Source of the DNA: Thermoguttaceae bacterium | Lineage (GTDB): Bacteria > Planctomycetota > Planctomycetia > Pirellulales > Thermoguttaceae | Direction: 5' to 3' | NCBI GenBank assembly: GCA_017937485.1 | Contig: JAGBDN010000003.1 | Coordinates: forward strand, 115,920-179,919 | Length of the DNA: 64,000 bases | In this document: piece by piece, positions 6,975 through 16,610 of the stretch | How the letters are laid out: every line of letters starts with the position of its first letter | Numbering within the stretch: position 1 is the first letter of the stretch | The notes under the pieces: model-generated | What the model was told of the DNA's origin: nothing | Seen by the model: the letters and a program-made list of their open reading frames with translations, nothing else | Databases searched by the model: none | Translations under genes and position numbers: made by a program

Positions 6975-9413
6975 ATGTTTATCTCTCTTGACTGGATTTC
7001 CGATTTTGTCGATATTTCCGACGTCGAGCCGAAAGTCGTCGCCGACCGTTTGACGATGGCGACCGCCGAAGTCGAAGGTTGGTCGACGCTGACCCGTTAC
7101 GTCGACGGCGTTTACGTCGGCGAAGTCGTTTCCGCCGAGCCGTTCGAGACTGAAGACGGCAAAAAGCGAACGTTCTGCAAGGTCGACTGCGGAGAGCGCG
7201 GCGTCTTCACGACCGTTTGCGGCGCGGCGAACGCTCGCGTCGGTTTGAAGTCGGCGTTCGCCCCGGCCGGAACGACGCTCGGCGAGAAAAAGATCGAAGC
7301 CGCCGAGGTTTACGGTCGCCCGAGTCAAGGGATCTTGTGCAGCGCCGCCGAACTCGGAATGAGCGATTGGCACGAAATCGTCTTCGAGTGCCCCGCGTCG
7401 ACGCCCAGCGGCGCCCCGTTCTCCGATTTCGTCCCGGCGACCGACGTTTTGATCGAAGTCGACAACAAGAGCCTGACGCACCGCCCCGACCTTTGGGGCC
7501 ATTACGGCTTCGCTCGCGAATTGGCGGCAATTTTCCACCGCGAATTGAAACCGCTTCCGCGACACAGTGTCGACCAATACGCCGACCTCCCGGCCTTTCC
7601 GGTCGAAATCGCCGACGAAAACTGCCCCTGCTACTCCGGAATCGTTTTCGGAATCGAAGCGGGCGCGGCGCAAGTCCCGTCGCCGATTAAGATGCAGCGC
7701 CGCCTGCACGCGCTCGGCCAACGCACTTACGACCTCCTCGTCGACGTTACGAACTACGTTTCGCTCGAACTCGGTCAACCGACGCACGCCTTCGACGCCG
7801 ACAAAGTCTCGAACATCCGCGTCGCGCCGATGGGAGCGCCGGGCGTCTTCACGACGCTCGACGGAACGGAACGCAAGATGCAAGCGGACGATATGATGAT
7901 TTGCGACGGTTCGAAACCGGTCGCGATCGCCGGGATTATGGGCGGTCTCGAAACGGAAATCACCGGCTCGTCGACCCGCGTTATGCTCGAATCGGCGAAC
8001 TTCCGCGCCGCTCGCATTCGCCGCACCGCCGGTCGTTTGAATCTCCGCACCGACGCGTCGCAACGTTACGAAAAAACGCAACCGCCGGCAAACGTTAAAG
8101 TTGGGACGGAGCGCATCTTGAAGCTCGTCGAAGAGTCGGGCGTCGCTTACCGCGTCGAAACCCGTTTCTCGCTCGCGGGCGACCTCCAAGACGAGACGCG
8201 TTGGATCGAACTCCCGCCGGGTCGCTTGAACAAACTCGTCGGCGTCGATTTCCCGCAAGAAAAAGCGCTCGAAATTCTCCGCTCCATCGAGTTCCAAGCG
8301 GACTACCTCCCGGACGGAACGCTCCGCGTCGGCGTCCCGGCGTTCCGCAGTACGAAGGATATTTCGATCGAAGAGGATATCGTCGAAGAAGTTACGCGCA
8401 TTTACGGTTTCGACAATATCGCGCCGATTTTGCCGGAAGCGCCGCTGAAACCGCTTTACGTCGAGGAGTACATTCGCCTCGAACACCGCGCCCGTCGCTT
8501 GCTCGCGCTCGGTTACGGCTTCCTCGAAGTTCACAATTACGGCTGGACGAACGACAATTGGACGGCGGCGCTCGGTTTCGACGCGGGCGAAACGTTGACG
8601 CTCCTGAACCCGGTTTCCCCGGCGGAGTCGCATCTTCGCACGACCCTTATGCCGAACCTCCTCGCGCTCGTCGCGAAGAACCGTCCGTTCCGCGATTCGT
8701 TCCGTTACTTCGAACTCGGTCGCGTCTACCGCTTAATCGGCGCCGTCGACGACCAACGCAAGCCTAAGGACAGCGCGGAAAAATGCGACGAAGTCCCGCG
8801 TTTGAGCGGCGTTAGCTTCGTTCAATCGGGCGTTTCGATCGACGATCATTACCTCGAAATTAAGGCGGCGATCGAAGATTTGGGCTCGATTTTCCTCCAA
8901 AACAACGAAGAGTTGAAGTTCGTCGCGACGAAAGAAGACAAAACGCCTTGGCAAACGGTCGATCATTCGGTCGAAATTTACCGCGGCGAAACGAAAATCG
9001 GCGCGCTCGGCGTTCTCGACAAGAAAGCGCTTTCCGTCGTCTCGCCGGAAGGCGGGCAAGTCGTTTGGTTCGAGCTGGAACTCGACCGATTCGCCGGGAA
9101 CCTTTACCCGTCGCTTCGTTTCGTCGAACCGCCGAAGTTCCCCGGTTCTTGGCAAGACTTCTCGCTCGTTTGGCCGCTTGAATCCGGGTACGAAGGCCTT
9201 TCGGCGAAACTCGACGAGTTCGCGCACCCGCTCCTGTTGAAACGCTCGTTCCTGACGATGTACAAAGGCAAGGGGCTCGAAAAGGGGACGGCGAGCTACT
9301 CGTTCCGCTTCGAAATCGGCGCGACCGACCACACGCTCAGCGGCGAAGAAATCGACGATTTCCACCAAAAATTCCTCGATTTCCTCAAAGCGAACGAAAT
9401 TTCGCTCCGTTAA
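6975..9413 (+). CDS. pheT: Phenylalanine--tRNA ligase, beta subunit
   Basis: An 812-residue subunit of the (alpha-beta)2 enzyme that charges tRNA-Phe. The order of domains is standard: N-terminal start MFISLDWISDFVD, a tRNA-binding OB fold at about 40-150, the B3/B4 editing region at about 210-385, B5 at about 400-480 ending in EEVTRIYGFDNI, a catalytic-like core at about 490-690, and a ferredoxin-like anticodon-binding domain at about 715-812. The ATG at 6975 matches the family start and has GAGG 5 bases before it; an upstream in-frame TTG at 6861 would add an arginine-rich, unrelated stretch. The partner gene pheS is not upstream or downstream, which is unusual. Confidence 0.96.
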   Translation: MFISLDWISDFVDISDVEPKVVADRLTMATAEVEGWSTLTRYVDGVYVGEVVSAEPFETEDGKKRTFCKVDCGERGVFTTVCGAANARVGLKSAFAPAGTTLGEKKIEAAEVYGRPSQGILCSAAELGMSDWHEIVFECPASTPSGAPFSDFVPATDVLIEVDNKSLTHRPDLWGHYGFARELAAIFHRELKPLPRHSVDQYADLPAFPVEIADENCPCYSGIVFGIEAGAAQVPSPIKMQRRLHALGQRTYDLLVDVTNYVSLELGQPTHAFDADKVSNIRVAPMGAPGVFTTLDGTERKMQADDMMICDGSKPVAIAGIMGGLETEITGSSTRVMLESANFRAARIRRTAGRLNLRTDASQRYEKTQPPANVKVGTERILKLVEESGVAYRVETRFSLAGDLQDETRWIELPPGRLNKLVGVDFPQEKALEILRSIEFQADYLPDGTLRVGVPAFRSTKDISIEEDIVEEVTRIYGFDNIAPILPEAPLKPLYVEEYIRLEHRARRLLALGYGFLEVHNYGWTNDNWTAALGFDAGETLTLLNPVSPAESHLRTTLMPNLLALVAKNRPFRDSFRYFELGRVYRLIGAVDDQRKPKDSAEKCDEVPRLSGVSFVQSGVSIDDHYLEIKAAIEDLGSIFLQNNEELKFVATKEDKTPWQTVDHSVEIYRGETKIGALGVLDKKALSVVSPEGGQVVWFELELDRFAGNLYPSLRFVEPPKFPGSWQDFSLVWPLESGYEGLSAKLDEFAHPLLLKRSFLTMYKGKGLEKGTASYSFRFEIGATDHTLSGEEIDDFHQKFLDFLKANEISLR

Positions 9414-9484
9414 TTCGATTTTAAACCGCTAAACGCCGCCGTTTTCTCCGCGATTTCGGCGTCGACGGTTCGCGTTCGCGCTCT

Positions 9485-9517
9485 AAAAGACCGTTCGTTC
9501 CGACGAGCGGTCTTTTT
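9485..9517 (+). terminator. Rho-independent terminator of pheT
   Basis: AAAAGACCGTTCG (9485-9497) pairs with CGAGCGGTCTTTT (9504-9516) with one G-T wobble and a 6-base loop, and ends in TTTTT. The A-run on the other side makes it potentially bidirectional. Confidence 0.85.
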
Positions 9518-9713
9518 CTATTTTGCGCCGTTTCGCTATTTCCCGCGCTTCATCGGTTCCTCCCATCTTGCCGTTTTCTCCTTGTTTTCCCCGTTCGACG
9601 TTTCGCCGCCGTCGACGCGTTCGTTTCAATCCTCGCAACCGTTCCAACGCGTCCGCCGCCGCCGGGAAAACGCTAACGTCGGGAAAAAAAGCGGTTATTT
9701 TGCGCGACGTTCC

Positions 9714-9742
9714 TTGATTTTCGCCGATATTCTCCATAAAAT
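9714..9742 (+). promoter_or_regulatory. Candidate promoter for the secreted coiled-coil protein
   Basis: TTGATT (9714-9719) and TAAAAT (9737-9742) are 17 bases apart. The expected start near 9749 leaves a leader of about 130 bases. Confidence 0.6.
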
Positions 9743-9878
9743 GAAGATAGCGGAGCGTTTCGGTTGGCGGCGCGCCCGCTTTATCCTCCCATTCCTCCCC
9801 GTTTTTCCAACTTAACAACCCGCCAATTTAGCGAGGCGGTCGCCAAGCGCGCCGTCCAAACCCAAACGAGGAAACGTT

Positions 9879-11165
9879 ATGTCGCATTGGAAAAAAATCG
9901 TTCTCTCCCCGTATTTTGCGGCGACGACGGGCGCGACGGCGCTCGCGTTGACGTTGGGCGCCGCGAACGCCCAAAACGCGCCGGTTCCGGTTCCTCCGTC
10001 GACGCCGGGCGTTCCCGCTCCGACCGACGCGACGGCGCCCCTTCCGGCGCCGGTTCCGGCCAATCCGAATCCGCTCGGAATCGGAACGTCGAACGCCGCG
10101 CCGCGGTTCGTTCTTCCGTCGTCGCAACCGAGCGCCGCTCCGTCGAACGACGTCGAAGCGTTGCGCGCGCAAGCTCAAACCCTTGAAGCGCGACTCCGCG
10201 TCATTCCGTCGAACGCCGCCGAACAAGAAGCGTATCAAAAGACCGTCGCCGAACTTTCCGCGCTCCAATATCAAATCCGACAAGCGGAAGCGGCGGCAGG
10301 CGACTTCGCGACGTATCGCCGAAACCGCGCCGCGCAAGAAGGGGTCGAGCTCGACGCCGCGTTGGGCGCCGACTTGAACGCGAATCCGCTCGCGGCCCCG
10401 AACGGCGTTCCGTCGACGGAATCGACCGCCGTGATTCTGCTCGCGCCCGGAGAAGCCGAGTTGCTCCGCGCTCAAAAGGAAGAATTGACGCGACAATATC
10501 GCCAACTTCAGCAAACGATGCGCGCTCTTTCGCCGAACGACGAAGCCCTCGCGACGACGCTTCGAGCGGAGCAAACGACGCTCCTTAACCAACTTAAAGA
10601 AATCGACGAACGTTTGACGAGCGCCCCGCAAACGCCGACGGCGCCCGCTTTCCCGAACGCGCTCCCGAATCTCGGCGGCGACCCGAACGCCGCGATTCCG
10701 CCGGAAAATCGCCTCTCCTCCTTTGGCGGCGCTTCCGAATTAATCGGCGGAAACGACGTCGCGACGAAAATGCAAAAAGCGGAAGAAGCGGCGACTCTCC
10801 TTCGCGAAATCGGGCTCGTCAACTTGGCGGGTCTCGCGGCGGCGGAAATCCCGCGCTTGGCCGATCCGAATTTCGCCGAAACTCGTTACGTTCCGGGAAC
10901 TTGGACCGAAGGCGCCGGACTCGCGGAAGAGCGTTACAATCCGTTCCAACAAATCTCGAAGGACGAAATCGACGCGATCAAAACGTCGATCGACGACTTG
11001 AAAACCCGCGTCGACTCGCTGACCGAGATTATGTCGAACGTCGAAACGCAACTGAAACTCTTGACGCGTCAAACGGTCGACGCCGCGTCGCCGGTCGCGC
11101 CGGTCGTTCCGACGCCGGAAACGCCCGCCCCCGCGACCGACGCTCCGGAAACGCCCGCCGAATAA
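9879..11165 (+). CDS. Secreted proline-rich coiled-coil protein of unknown function
   Basis: A 428-residue protein I do not recognise. Residues 1-33 are a signal peptide ending in GAANAQN. A low-complexity Pro/Ala segment (about 34-85) follows, then helical, Ala/Glu/Gln-rich stretches (about 90-150 and 185-250) with heptad-like spacing, a central region mentioning SSFGG, and a C-terminal coiled coil (about 360-405, DEIDAIKTSIDDLKTRVDSL) before a Pro/Thr/Glu tail. GAGGAAA lies before the ATG. Such architecture suits a periplasmic or surface spacer or scaffold protein. It converges with the large cytochrome gene at 11281, so it is its own transcription unit. Confidence 0.7.
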   Translation: MSHWKKIVLSPYFAATTGATALALTLGAANAQNAPVPVPPSTPGVPAPTDATAPLPAPVPANPNPLGIGTSNAAPRFVLPSSQPSAAPSNDVEALRAQAQTLEARLRVIPSNAAEQEAYQKTVAELSALQYQIRQAEAAAGDFATYRRNRAAQEGVELDAALGADLNANPLAAPNGVPSTESTAVILLAPGEAELLRAQKEELTRQYRQLQQTMRALSPNDEALATTLRAEQTTLLNQLKEIDERLTSAPQTPTAPAFPNALPNLGGDPNAAIPPENRLSSFGGASELIGGNDVATKMQKAEEAATLLREIGLVNLAGLAAAEIPRLADPNFAETRYVPGTWTEGAGLAEERYNPFQQISKDEIDAIKTSIDDLKTRVDSLTEIMSNVETQLKLLTRQTVDAASPVAPVVPTPETPAPATDAPETPAE

Positions 11166-11192
11166 TCGCGGCGTTCCAAGAAATCGCAATCT

Positions 11193-11250
11193 AAAAAAAA
11201 CGCGCCCTCCCGCCGAATCGAGCGTTAACTCGACTCGGCGGGAGGGCGCG
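11193..11250 (-). terminator. Strong terminator of the cytochrome/SUMF1 gene
   Basis: Arms 11202-11222 and 11229-11249 pair over 21 positions with a single mismatch (GCGCCCTCCCGCCGA half-site) around GTTAAC-type loop bases, and on the minus strand the hairpin is followed by eight T (11193-11200). It lies 30 bases past the stop of the minus-strand gene. Confidence 0.9.
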
Positions 11251-11280
11251 AACCGTCTAAACGCTATTTCTCAACGTTAT

Positions 11281-14200
11281 TTACTTCTCGGCGGCCTCCG
11301 GAATCTCGCAAACGACGCGGAAACCGACGTTAAACGAGCCTTGCCAAGGTCGCAGCGACGTTCGGTATTCGCTCCGAGCGTTGATCGGACGGTCGTACCA
11401 AGAGCCGCCGCGGACGACGCGTTCCCCTTCGGCGCTCGCGGCGTCGCCGTCCGCCGTCGGATTCGGTTTCGCCAAGCTCGCCGTCCATTCGGAAACGTTG
11501 CCGTGCATGTCGAAGAGCCCCCAAGCGTTCGGCTCGTACTTGCGCGGTTTTTCGGACAAGAATCCGCCGTCCTCGACGTTCGCGATTCTCGGAATCCAAT
11601 GATCGAACTCGGCGCCTCGTTCCAGCTTGATTTCCTTGAAGTACTGATGGCAAACGAAGTTGCGCAGCGTCGCGTCGGCGAGGTTCGCAAAACGCGAAAA
11701 GTCCGCGTCGACGGCGCCGTAATTCATCGACGTCGCCGTTCCCGCTCGGCAGGCGTATTCCCACTCCGCTTCGCTCGGCAGGCGGAACGTTTGACCGCTC
11801 GCTTCGGAAATCTTTTGGCAGAAAGCGTTTGCGTCGTTCCAGGAAACGCGAACGACCGGCAGTTCCGGCCCGTTGACGTAAAAACCGCGAACGCCGAATT
11901 GGAACCCGTGCCGCGACTCGACGCCGGAGTCGTGCGCCGGCGCGACCAGTTCGTAAAGCGCGTTGGTCGTTTCGTCGACGCTCATCCAGAACGAACGCTT
12001 AATCTCGACGACGCAAGGCTTTTCGTCGTCGTAACGCGGCCCGTCGGGCGACTGCGCGCCCATTACGAACGTTCCCGCCGGAATCAAACGGAATTCCATT
12101 TTCAATCCGGGAATCGGTTCCAAGACGGTCGTCGTTTTCGTTCGGTCGCCGAAAAGACGCTCCGCTTCGTCCGCTTGCCGTTTTTTCGCTTCCGGCGCGT
12201 CGAACGCCCAATCGAGGAGCGGCGCCGCGGCGGAAGTCTTTTTCTTTTCGAGCGTTGCGAGCGCGGCGGCGCGAACGGTTTCCCCGTCGGCGAAGGGCGC
12301 GACGTCGTTCGGGCCCGCGGCGAACGGATTCGTCGGAATCGCGCTCCAGTTCGTTTTGCTCGTTTCGGCGGCGACCTTCGGGTTCCAAGTCGTCGGACGC
12401 TTGACCTCTTGGTCGACGCCGCCGCTCTTGTACAACTCCATCACGTCGCGACGCAACTTGTTCCAGCGCGCGGCGTTAGCGGAGTCGCCCTGTTCGCCCC
12501 AATAGCCGTGATACGGCGCGTTGAGGTCGATCCAAGTCAAGAGCCGATCCCAAGACTCCGCGTCGAGCCGAACGCCGTAATGCCCTTTGAGGAGCAGTTT
12601 GTACAAATCGGTCGTTTCCGCGCCAAACTCCGTCGGCATAAGGAGATGGTAATCGCTTTCCATCCCCGGACGGCGGACGTAACGGTGCAACGCGTCGTAA
12701 CTCGTCGACCAATTGCCGGGCCGAATCGAAACCGGGAAATACGTTCCGTACCCCTTAATATTCTCCAAACCGCGCAAGTCGAACGCCCCGAGCGGCGCGC
12801 TTTCGTCGCCGTTATGGCAGGCGACGCAGTAACGGTCGAGAACCGGCTGCACCTCGGCGCGGAAGGAAAAACCGCGACTCGGGCCGCGCCAAAATTCGAT
12901 TTCGCTCGTTTTCATCCGTTGCACGACGGTCGGGTCGAGCGAACTCGGCGAAACGCTGTTCTGATCTTCGTGGCATCCGACGCACGACAGGTTTTCGCCC
13001 GGCATCGCGGTGAACCAACTGCGCATAATTTGCAGGGCTTTCCCGTTTTCGTCGAGCGGCTGAATCGAAATCGGCGTGTTCGCCGGAACCTTAAAGAGCG
13101 CCGAACCGTTCGGCTCGACCGGAACGACGCCGAGCGTGTTGCGCACGTCGCACGGCCCTTCCGCGCCGACGCCGCCGATCGTCCCGCCCATGTTCGGATA
13201 AAGATAATTGTAAGTGAAGAGGCGCAAGTACTTAACCGTTCCGCGCGGCACGTTCTTCAAGCCGTCGCCAAAGTAAATGTCGGCGATGAAAACGGTCGCG
13301 TCGTCGCGGCTTTCGTCGATTCGGTCGGCGATCACCGGCGGACGTTCCGTCGGGCGCAACGGGATCGGCTCGAAGTGCGCAAAACCTTGCTCCTTCGAGA
13401 GTAAGATCATATTGTCGTCCGTGTCGACGAGATAAATTCCCCAACCGTCTTGCGCGTTGAGTCGAGCGGACGCGAGGTAATAATCGCCGTCGAGCGGGAA
13501 CGGATGCAAAAATTTCGGCCAAGCCTCGTCGACGAGCGTGTCGACGATCAGCGTGTCGTCGTATTTCGGGTCGGTTTTCGACGCGACGATCGGCGTTTTC
13601 GCGCAGATGCGGCGAACGGCGCCGGACGCCTCTTTCCGCCCTTTGCGCACGTCGAAGAGAACGAGTTCGCCCATCCGCGGAACGCCGTGGTGCCCGGTAA
13701 CGATCGCGACGAATTTCGTCGGTTCGCCCGGAATGGGGCGCGCGTAAAACATCGAGTTCGGCCAATAGGAGTTCGTGCCGTAAAACGAGTTTTGGTTCGT
13801 GCCGTCCGGGTTCATCTGGAAGAGCAAGCGCGAGTGCGCGTGCGGAATGTCGGCGTATTCCCAACGTTGGTAAAGGATTCTGCCGTCTTCGGTTACGGTC
13901 GGGTGCCAGTTGTGTTCTTGGTCGAACGTCAAGCGGCGAATCGTCTTCTTTTCGTCGGCGTACATCCGATACGTGTTCGTAACGCGGGTCGACCCGTTGA
14001 CGCAAGGCACCGCGATGTAACAAGCGCTCGACGTGTAAACGATCGACTCGTCCGGCAGGTAGCAAGCGTCGTAAGAGTTGGCGTCGGGCAAGTTAGGAAG
14101 CAGCTCTTTCGCGGGCGTTCCGACGATTTTTTCGCCGTCCTTTTCCAATTTCGTTTCGAAAACGTTCCACTGTCCGTTTTCGCGCGTCGAGCTGAAGAGG

Positions 14201-15567
14201 ACTTTTTCGCCGTCGAAGTGCAGGTCGACGTCGCCGACGAACGCCGGTTTTTCCGGACGGTAAACTTCGCGCGGAACGGCCGGGTAACGCGCCGAACCGT
14301 CGAGCGTCAACCGATAAAGTCCGTCGTCGAACGCCTTAGGATTGAGCGCGCTGTTGCTGACCCAGTTGTTGACGAGACCGAGGTGGCGAGCGTTGCGCCG
14401 CACGAAGAGAATATCGTCGAAATCGAAGAGCGGATTCGCGCGTCCCAAACGGGAGTAAAGGCGGACGTCGGCGAGAAATTCGCGAACGAACGCTTCCTTG
14501 TCCGCGTCGGACGGCTCGCCGGAAAGTTTTGCGTTCCAAGCGTTTAAACCGTTCAACCGCGCGTCGAACGTTTCCGCCAACGTCGCGAAATCGGGGCCGA
14601 ATTTTTCCGCGACTTCGTCTTCGCCGAACCGCTCCGTCAGCGTCGCCAAGAGTTTCCGGCTCTTTTCGAGCAAAAGGCGACGCCGTTTAACGTCGACTTT
14701 AAATTCGACCGTAAAGTCCGCTGGCGCCGCGACTTCCGACGAGCGAGCCGCTTTTTTCGACGCGATTCGAACCGCCAGCGGAGCCGCCGCGACGCTCGTT
14801 TCGTCTTGGGCCGCGAACATTTCCGGCGAATACGTTAACTCGTTGTTCCAGTCGGGTTTAAGCGCTTTTTGCGGAAGAACTTCGACGCTCAATTCGTCTT
14901 CCGGAACGAGCGCGGCGGCGGTTTCGAGCCCGAAGTGATCTTCGAACGTTTCGCCCGACTCGCCCTTGCGAGCGCGGTCGACCGCCGGGTCTCGCGTCTC
15001 AAAATTCGCGTTGGCGCCGTACTTAAAATCGACCGCGGCGCGGGGCGTCGGCCAATCGACCGGCCCGTCGAATCGCGGCGACAAACGGAACGCGACGATA
15101 TGCGAAATGCAAGTTTCCCGCGAAAACGACAGAACATGTTCCCCCGCCTTCGCTTCGAACTCGGCGACGTCGCGCCAAGCGGCGGTCTCGGAGTTCCAAC
15201 TTCCGGTCGTCTCGGCGAGCGCGTTCGTCGCCAGCGTTTCGCCGTCGAGGTAAAACGTTACCGGACGGCTTTCTTGCGCGGCGAAGAGCGCCGAAAGTTT
15301 GTAAACGCCGTCTTTTGGGAACGTTATCTTGTATTCGGCGCGGTTCGGATATTCCCCGTTGTTTCCGAGAATAGGCTCCGGCCCGTAATTATGGTGCGCG
15401 CGCAAATTTCCTTCGTCGAACCAAACGGCGCGGAACGTAAAATCGTTCGCTCCGCTCGCGTTCCCGCCGTCGTCGCCGCGAACCGTCGAGAAACAACAGC
15501 TCGCGACGCCGAGCGCCGCCGCGAACGCCCAACGCAGACCGCGGCGCGCAACGCTCAACCTTTTCAT
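11281..15567 (-). CDS. HzsA-like cytochrome c / SUMF1 fusion protein, exported
   Basis: A 1428-residue exported protein. Residues 1-32 form a signal peptide. Residues about 40-165 look like a carbohydrate-binding beta sandwich (FYLDGETL, HVLSFSR). A helical stretch follows, then from about 385 to 790 a TolB/HzsA-type propeller (SSTRENGQWNVFE, RRLTFDQEHNWHPTVT). Two haem c motifs come next, CVGCH near 859 and CVACH near 912. The last 280 residues (about 1150-1425) are a SUMF1/formylglycine-enzyme fold: IPAGTFVMG, RLPSEAEWEYACRAGT, HGNVSEWT, RGGSWYDRP, GFRVV. The paired copper-binding cysteines of true formylglycine-generating enzymes are absent after RGGSW, so that activity is unlikely. The hydrazine synthase alpha resemblance is structural; hydrazine synthesis is not implied. 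AAGGAG precedes the ATG and a good promoter lies at 15645-15673. Confidence 0.85.
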   Translation of the reverse strand: MKRLSVARRGLRWAFAAALGVASCCFSTVRGDDGGNASGANDFTFRAVWFDEGNLRAHHNYGPEPILGNNGEYPNRAEYKITFPKDGVYKLSALFAAQESRPVTFYLDGETLATNALAETTGSWNSETAAWRDVAEFEAKAGEHVLSFSRETCISHIVAFRLSPRFDGPVDWPTPRAAVDFKYGANANFETRDPAVDRARKGESGETFEDHFGLETAAALVPEDELSVEVLPQKALKPDWNNELTYSPEMFAAQDETSVAAAPLAVRIASKKAARSSEVAAPADFTVEFKVDVKRRRLLLEKSRKLLATLTERFGEDEVAEKFGPDFATLAETFDARLNGLNAWNAKLSGEPSDADKEAFVREFLADVRLYSRLGRANPLFDFDDILFVRRNARHLGLVNNWVSNSALNPKAFDDGLYRLTLDGSARYPAVPREVYRPEKPAFVGDVDLHFDGEKVLFSSTRENGQWNVFETKLEKDGEKIVGTPAKELLPNLPDANSYDACYLPDESIVYTSSACYIAVPCVNGSTRVTNTYRMYADEKKTIRRLTFDQEHNWHPTVTEDGRILYQRWEYADIPHAHSRLLFQMNPDGTNQNSFYGTNSYWPNSMFYARPIPGEPTKFVAIVTGHHGVPRMGELVLFDVRKGRKEASGAVRRICAKTPIVASKTDPKYDDTLIVDTLVDEAWPKFLHPFPLDGDYYLASARLNAQDGWGIYLVDTDDNMILLSKEQGFAHFEPIPLRPTERPPVIADRIDESRDDATVFIADIYFGDGLKNVPRGTVKYLRLFTYNYLYPNMGGTIGGVGAEGPCDVRNTLGVVPVEPNGSALFKVPANTPISIQPLDENGKALQIMRSWFTAMPGENLSCVGCHEDQNSVSPSSLDPTVVQRMKTSEIEFWRGPSRGFSFRAEVQPVLDRYCVACHNGDESAPLGAFDLRGLENIKGYGTYFPVSIRPGNWSTSYDALHRYVRRPGMESDYHLLMPTEFGAETTDLYKLLLKGHYGVRLDAESWDRLLTWIDLNAPYHGYWGEQGDSANAARWNKLRRDVMELYKSGGVDQEVKRPTTWNPKVAAETSKTNWSAIPTNPFAAGPNDVAPFADGETVRAAALATLEKKKTSAAAPLLDWAFDAPEAKKRQADEAERLFGDRTKTTTVLEPIPGLKMEFRLIPAGTFVMGAQSPDGPRYDDEKPCVVEIKRSFWMSVDETTNALYELVAPAHDSGVESRHGFQFGVRGFYVNGPELPVVRVSWNDANAFCQKISEASGQTFRLPSEAEWEYACRAGTATSMNYGAVDADFSRFANLADATLRNFVCHQYFKEIKLERGAEFDHWIPRIANVEDGGFLSEKPRKYEPNAWGLFDMHGNVSEWTASLAKPNPTADGDAASAEGERVVRGGSWYDRPINARSEYRTSLRPWQGSFNVGFRVVCEIPEAAEK

Positions 15568-15644
15568 CGCTTAACTCCTTAATTTACGTCTCGTTACCGC
15601 GCTTCTCAACGCTGACCGCCGAAATCGCGCCGTTTCGTCCCTCG

Positions 15645-15673
15645 ATTATAAAAAAAACGCGTCGGAAAATCAA
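15645..15673 (-). promoter_or_regulatory. Promoter of the cytochrome/SUMF1 gene
   Basis: On the minus strand TTGATT (15668-15673) and TATAAT (15645-15650) are 17 bases apart, with a T-run in the spacer. The start near 15638 leaves a leader of about 70 bases. Confidence 0.7.
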
Positions 15674-15736
15674 GCGTTCGCCGCAAAAAAAGCGCCAAAA
15701 GCCGTTCTTTTCGCCCCCGTCGACCGCGTCGAGCGC

Positions 15737-15766
15737 TTGACGCGAACGCCGAAACGCTTATATTAT
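15737..15766 (+). promoter_or_regulatory. Promoter of the methyltransferase gene
   Basis: TTGACG (15737-15742) is followed after 16 bases by TATATT (15759-15764), or after 18 by TATTAT (15761-15766). It is divergent from the promoter at 15645-15673. Confidence 0.65.
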
Positions 15767-15858
15767 CTTCCAAGCCGCCGCCCGTTTTTCCCGAGCGAGA
15801 CGGCGTTTTCCCGCAAAACTCCCGCAACTTTACCCTACTTAACGTCAAGGAGCCGCCG

Positions 15859-16506
15859 ATGAAACCGCGCGATTATTGGAACTCGGTCGCCGAAACGAAA
15901 ACCTTCACGACGCCGTTCGACGCGGCGTTTTTCGCCCGCTTCGTTCCGCTCGACGCGGCGATTCTCGACTTCGGTTGCGGATACGGGCGAACGTTGGCGG
16001 AATTAACGCAGTCCGGTTACCGAAACCTTTGCGGCGTCGACCTTTCCGACAAGCTAATCGAACGGGGAAAACGTCTCTTTCCGACGCTCGACCTGCGCGT
16101 TTCGCCGCCGTCGACGCTCGACTTTCCGGACGCGTCGTTCGACGCCGTTATCCTTTTCGCCGTCTTGACTTGCGTCGTCGACGACGCGGAGCAGGAAACG
16201 CTCGTTGCCGAAGCGCGACGCGTTCTCCAACCGGGCGGCGTTCTTTACGTCAACGATTTTCTCCTCAACGACGACGAACGCAACCGCGACCGTTACGAAC
16301 GTTACCAATCGGCGACAAACGGTCGTTCCGCTTTCGGCACGTTCGCCCTTCCGGACGGCGCGACGCTTCGTCATCATTCGGAGGAGCGCGTTCGAACGTT
16401 GTTTCAGTCGTTCGAAACGGCGGCGTTCGAGCGTCGCGTCTTCCCGACAATGAACGGGCACGTCTCGAACGGCTTCGCCGCCGTCTTTCGCAAACCGTTG
16501 ATTTAA
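15859..16506 (+). CDS. Class I SAM-dependent methyltransferase
   Basis: A 215-residue cytoplasmic protein with a type 11 methyltransferase fold. Motif I is ILDFGCGYGRTLAEL (residues about 34-48), the acidic end of beta-2 is GVDLSDKLIERG (about 56-67), then FPDASFDAVILFAVLTCV (about 91-108) and the post-motif LQPGGVLYVNDFLL (about 125-138). The C-terminal part, with a conserved-looking RHHSEERVRTLF, should set substrate choice, which cannot be told. AAGGAG lies 6 bases before the ATG. It is flanked by its own promoter and terminator, so it forms a single-gene unit unrelated to the repeat-protein genes downstream. Confidence 0.88.
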   Translation: MKPRDYWNSVAETKTFTTPFDAAFFARFVPLDAAILDFGCGYGRTLAELTQSGYRNLCGVDLSDKLIERGKRLFPTLDLRVSPPSTLDFPDASFDAVILFAVLTCVVDDAEQETLVAEARRVLQPGGVLYVNDFLLNDDERNRDRYERYQSATNGRSAFGTFALPDGATLRHHSEERVRTLFQSFETAAFERRVFPTMNGHVSNGFAAVFRKPLI

Positions 16507-16528
16507 CGTCGATCAAATCCGCGCCAAC

Positions 16529-16560
16529 GCCGTCGTTTCTCCGCTTCGACGGCTTTTTTT
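16529..16560 (+). terminator. Rho-independent terminator of the methyltransferase gene
   Basis: GCCGTCG (16529-16535) pairs with CGACGGC (16547-16553) and is followed by seven T. Confidence 0.85.
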
Positions 16561-16610
16561 CTCTCGGCAAAAAATTTTGCAAAAAATCGACGCGGCGCCG
16601 CTAAAAAAAC

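Larger units (their letters stand above)
9414..9878. other. 465-bp gap after pheT
   Basis: Contains the pheT terminator at 9485-9517 and the promoter candidate at 9714-9742. The middle (about 9520-9710) is pyrimidine-rich on the plus strand and shows no gene-like frame. Confidence 0.6.

Noticed and set aside
11341..13404. A 687-codon plus-strand frame opposite the cytochrome/SUMF1 gene
   Set aside because: Antisense of coding sequence whose haem and SUMF1 motifs are clear; no signal or domain in the shadow frame.
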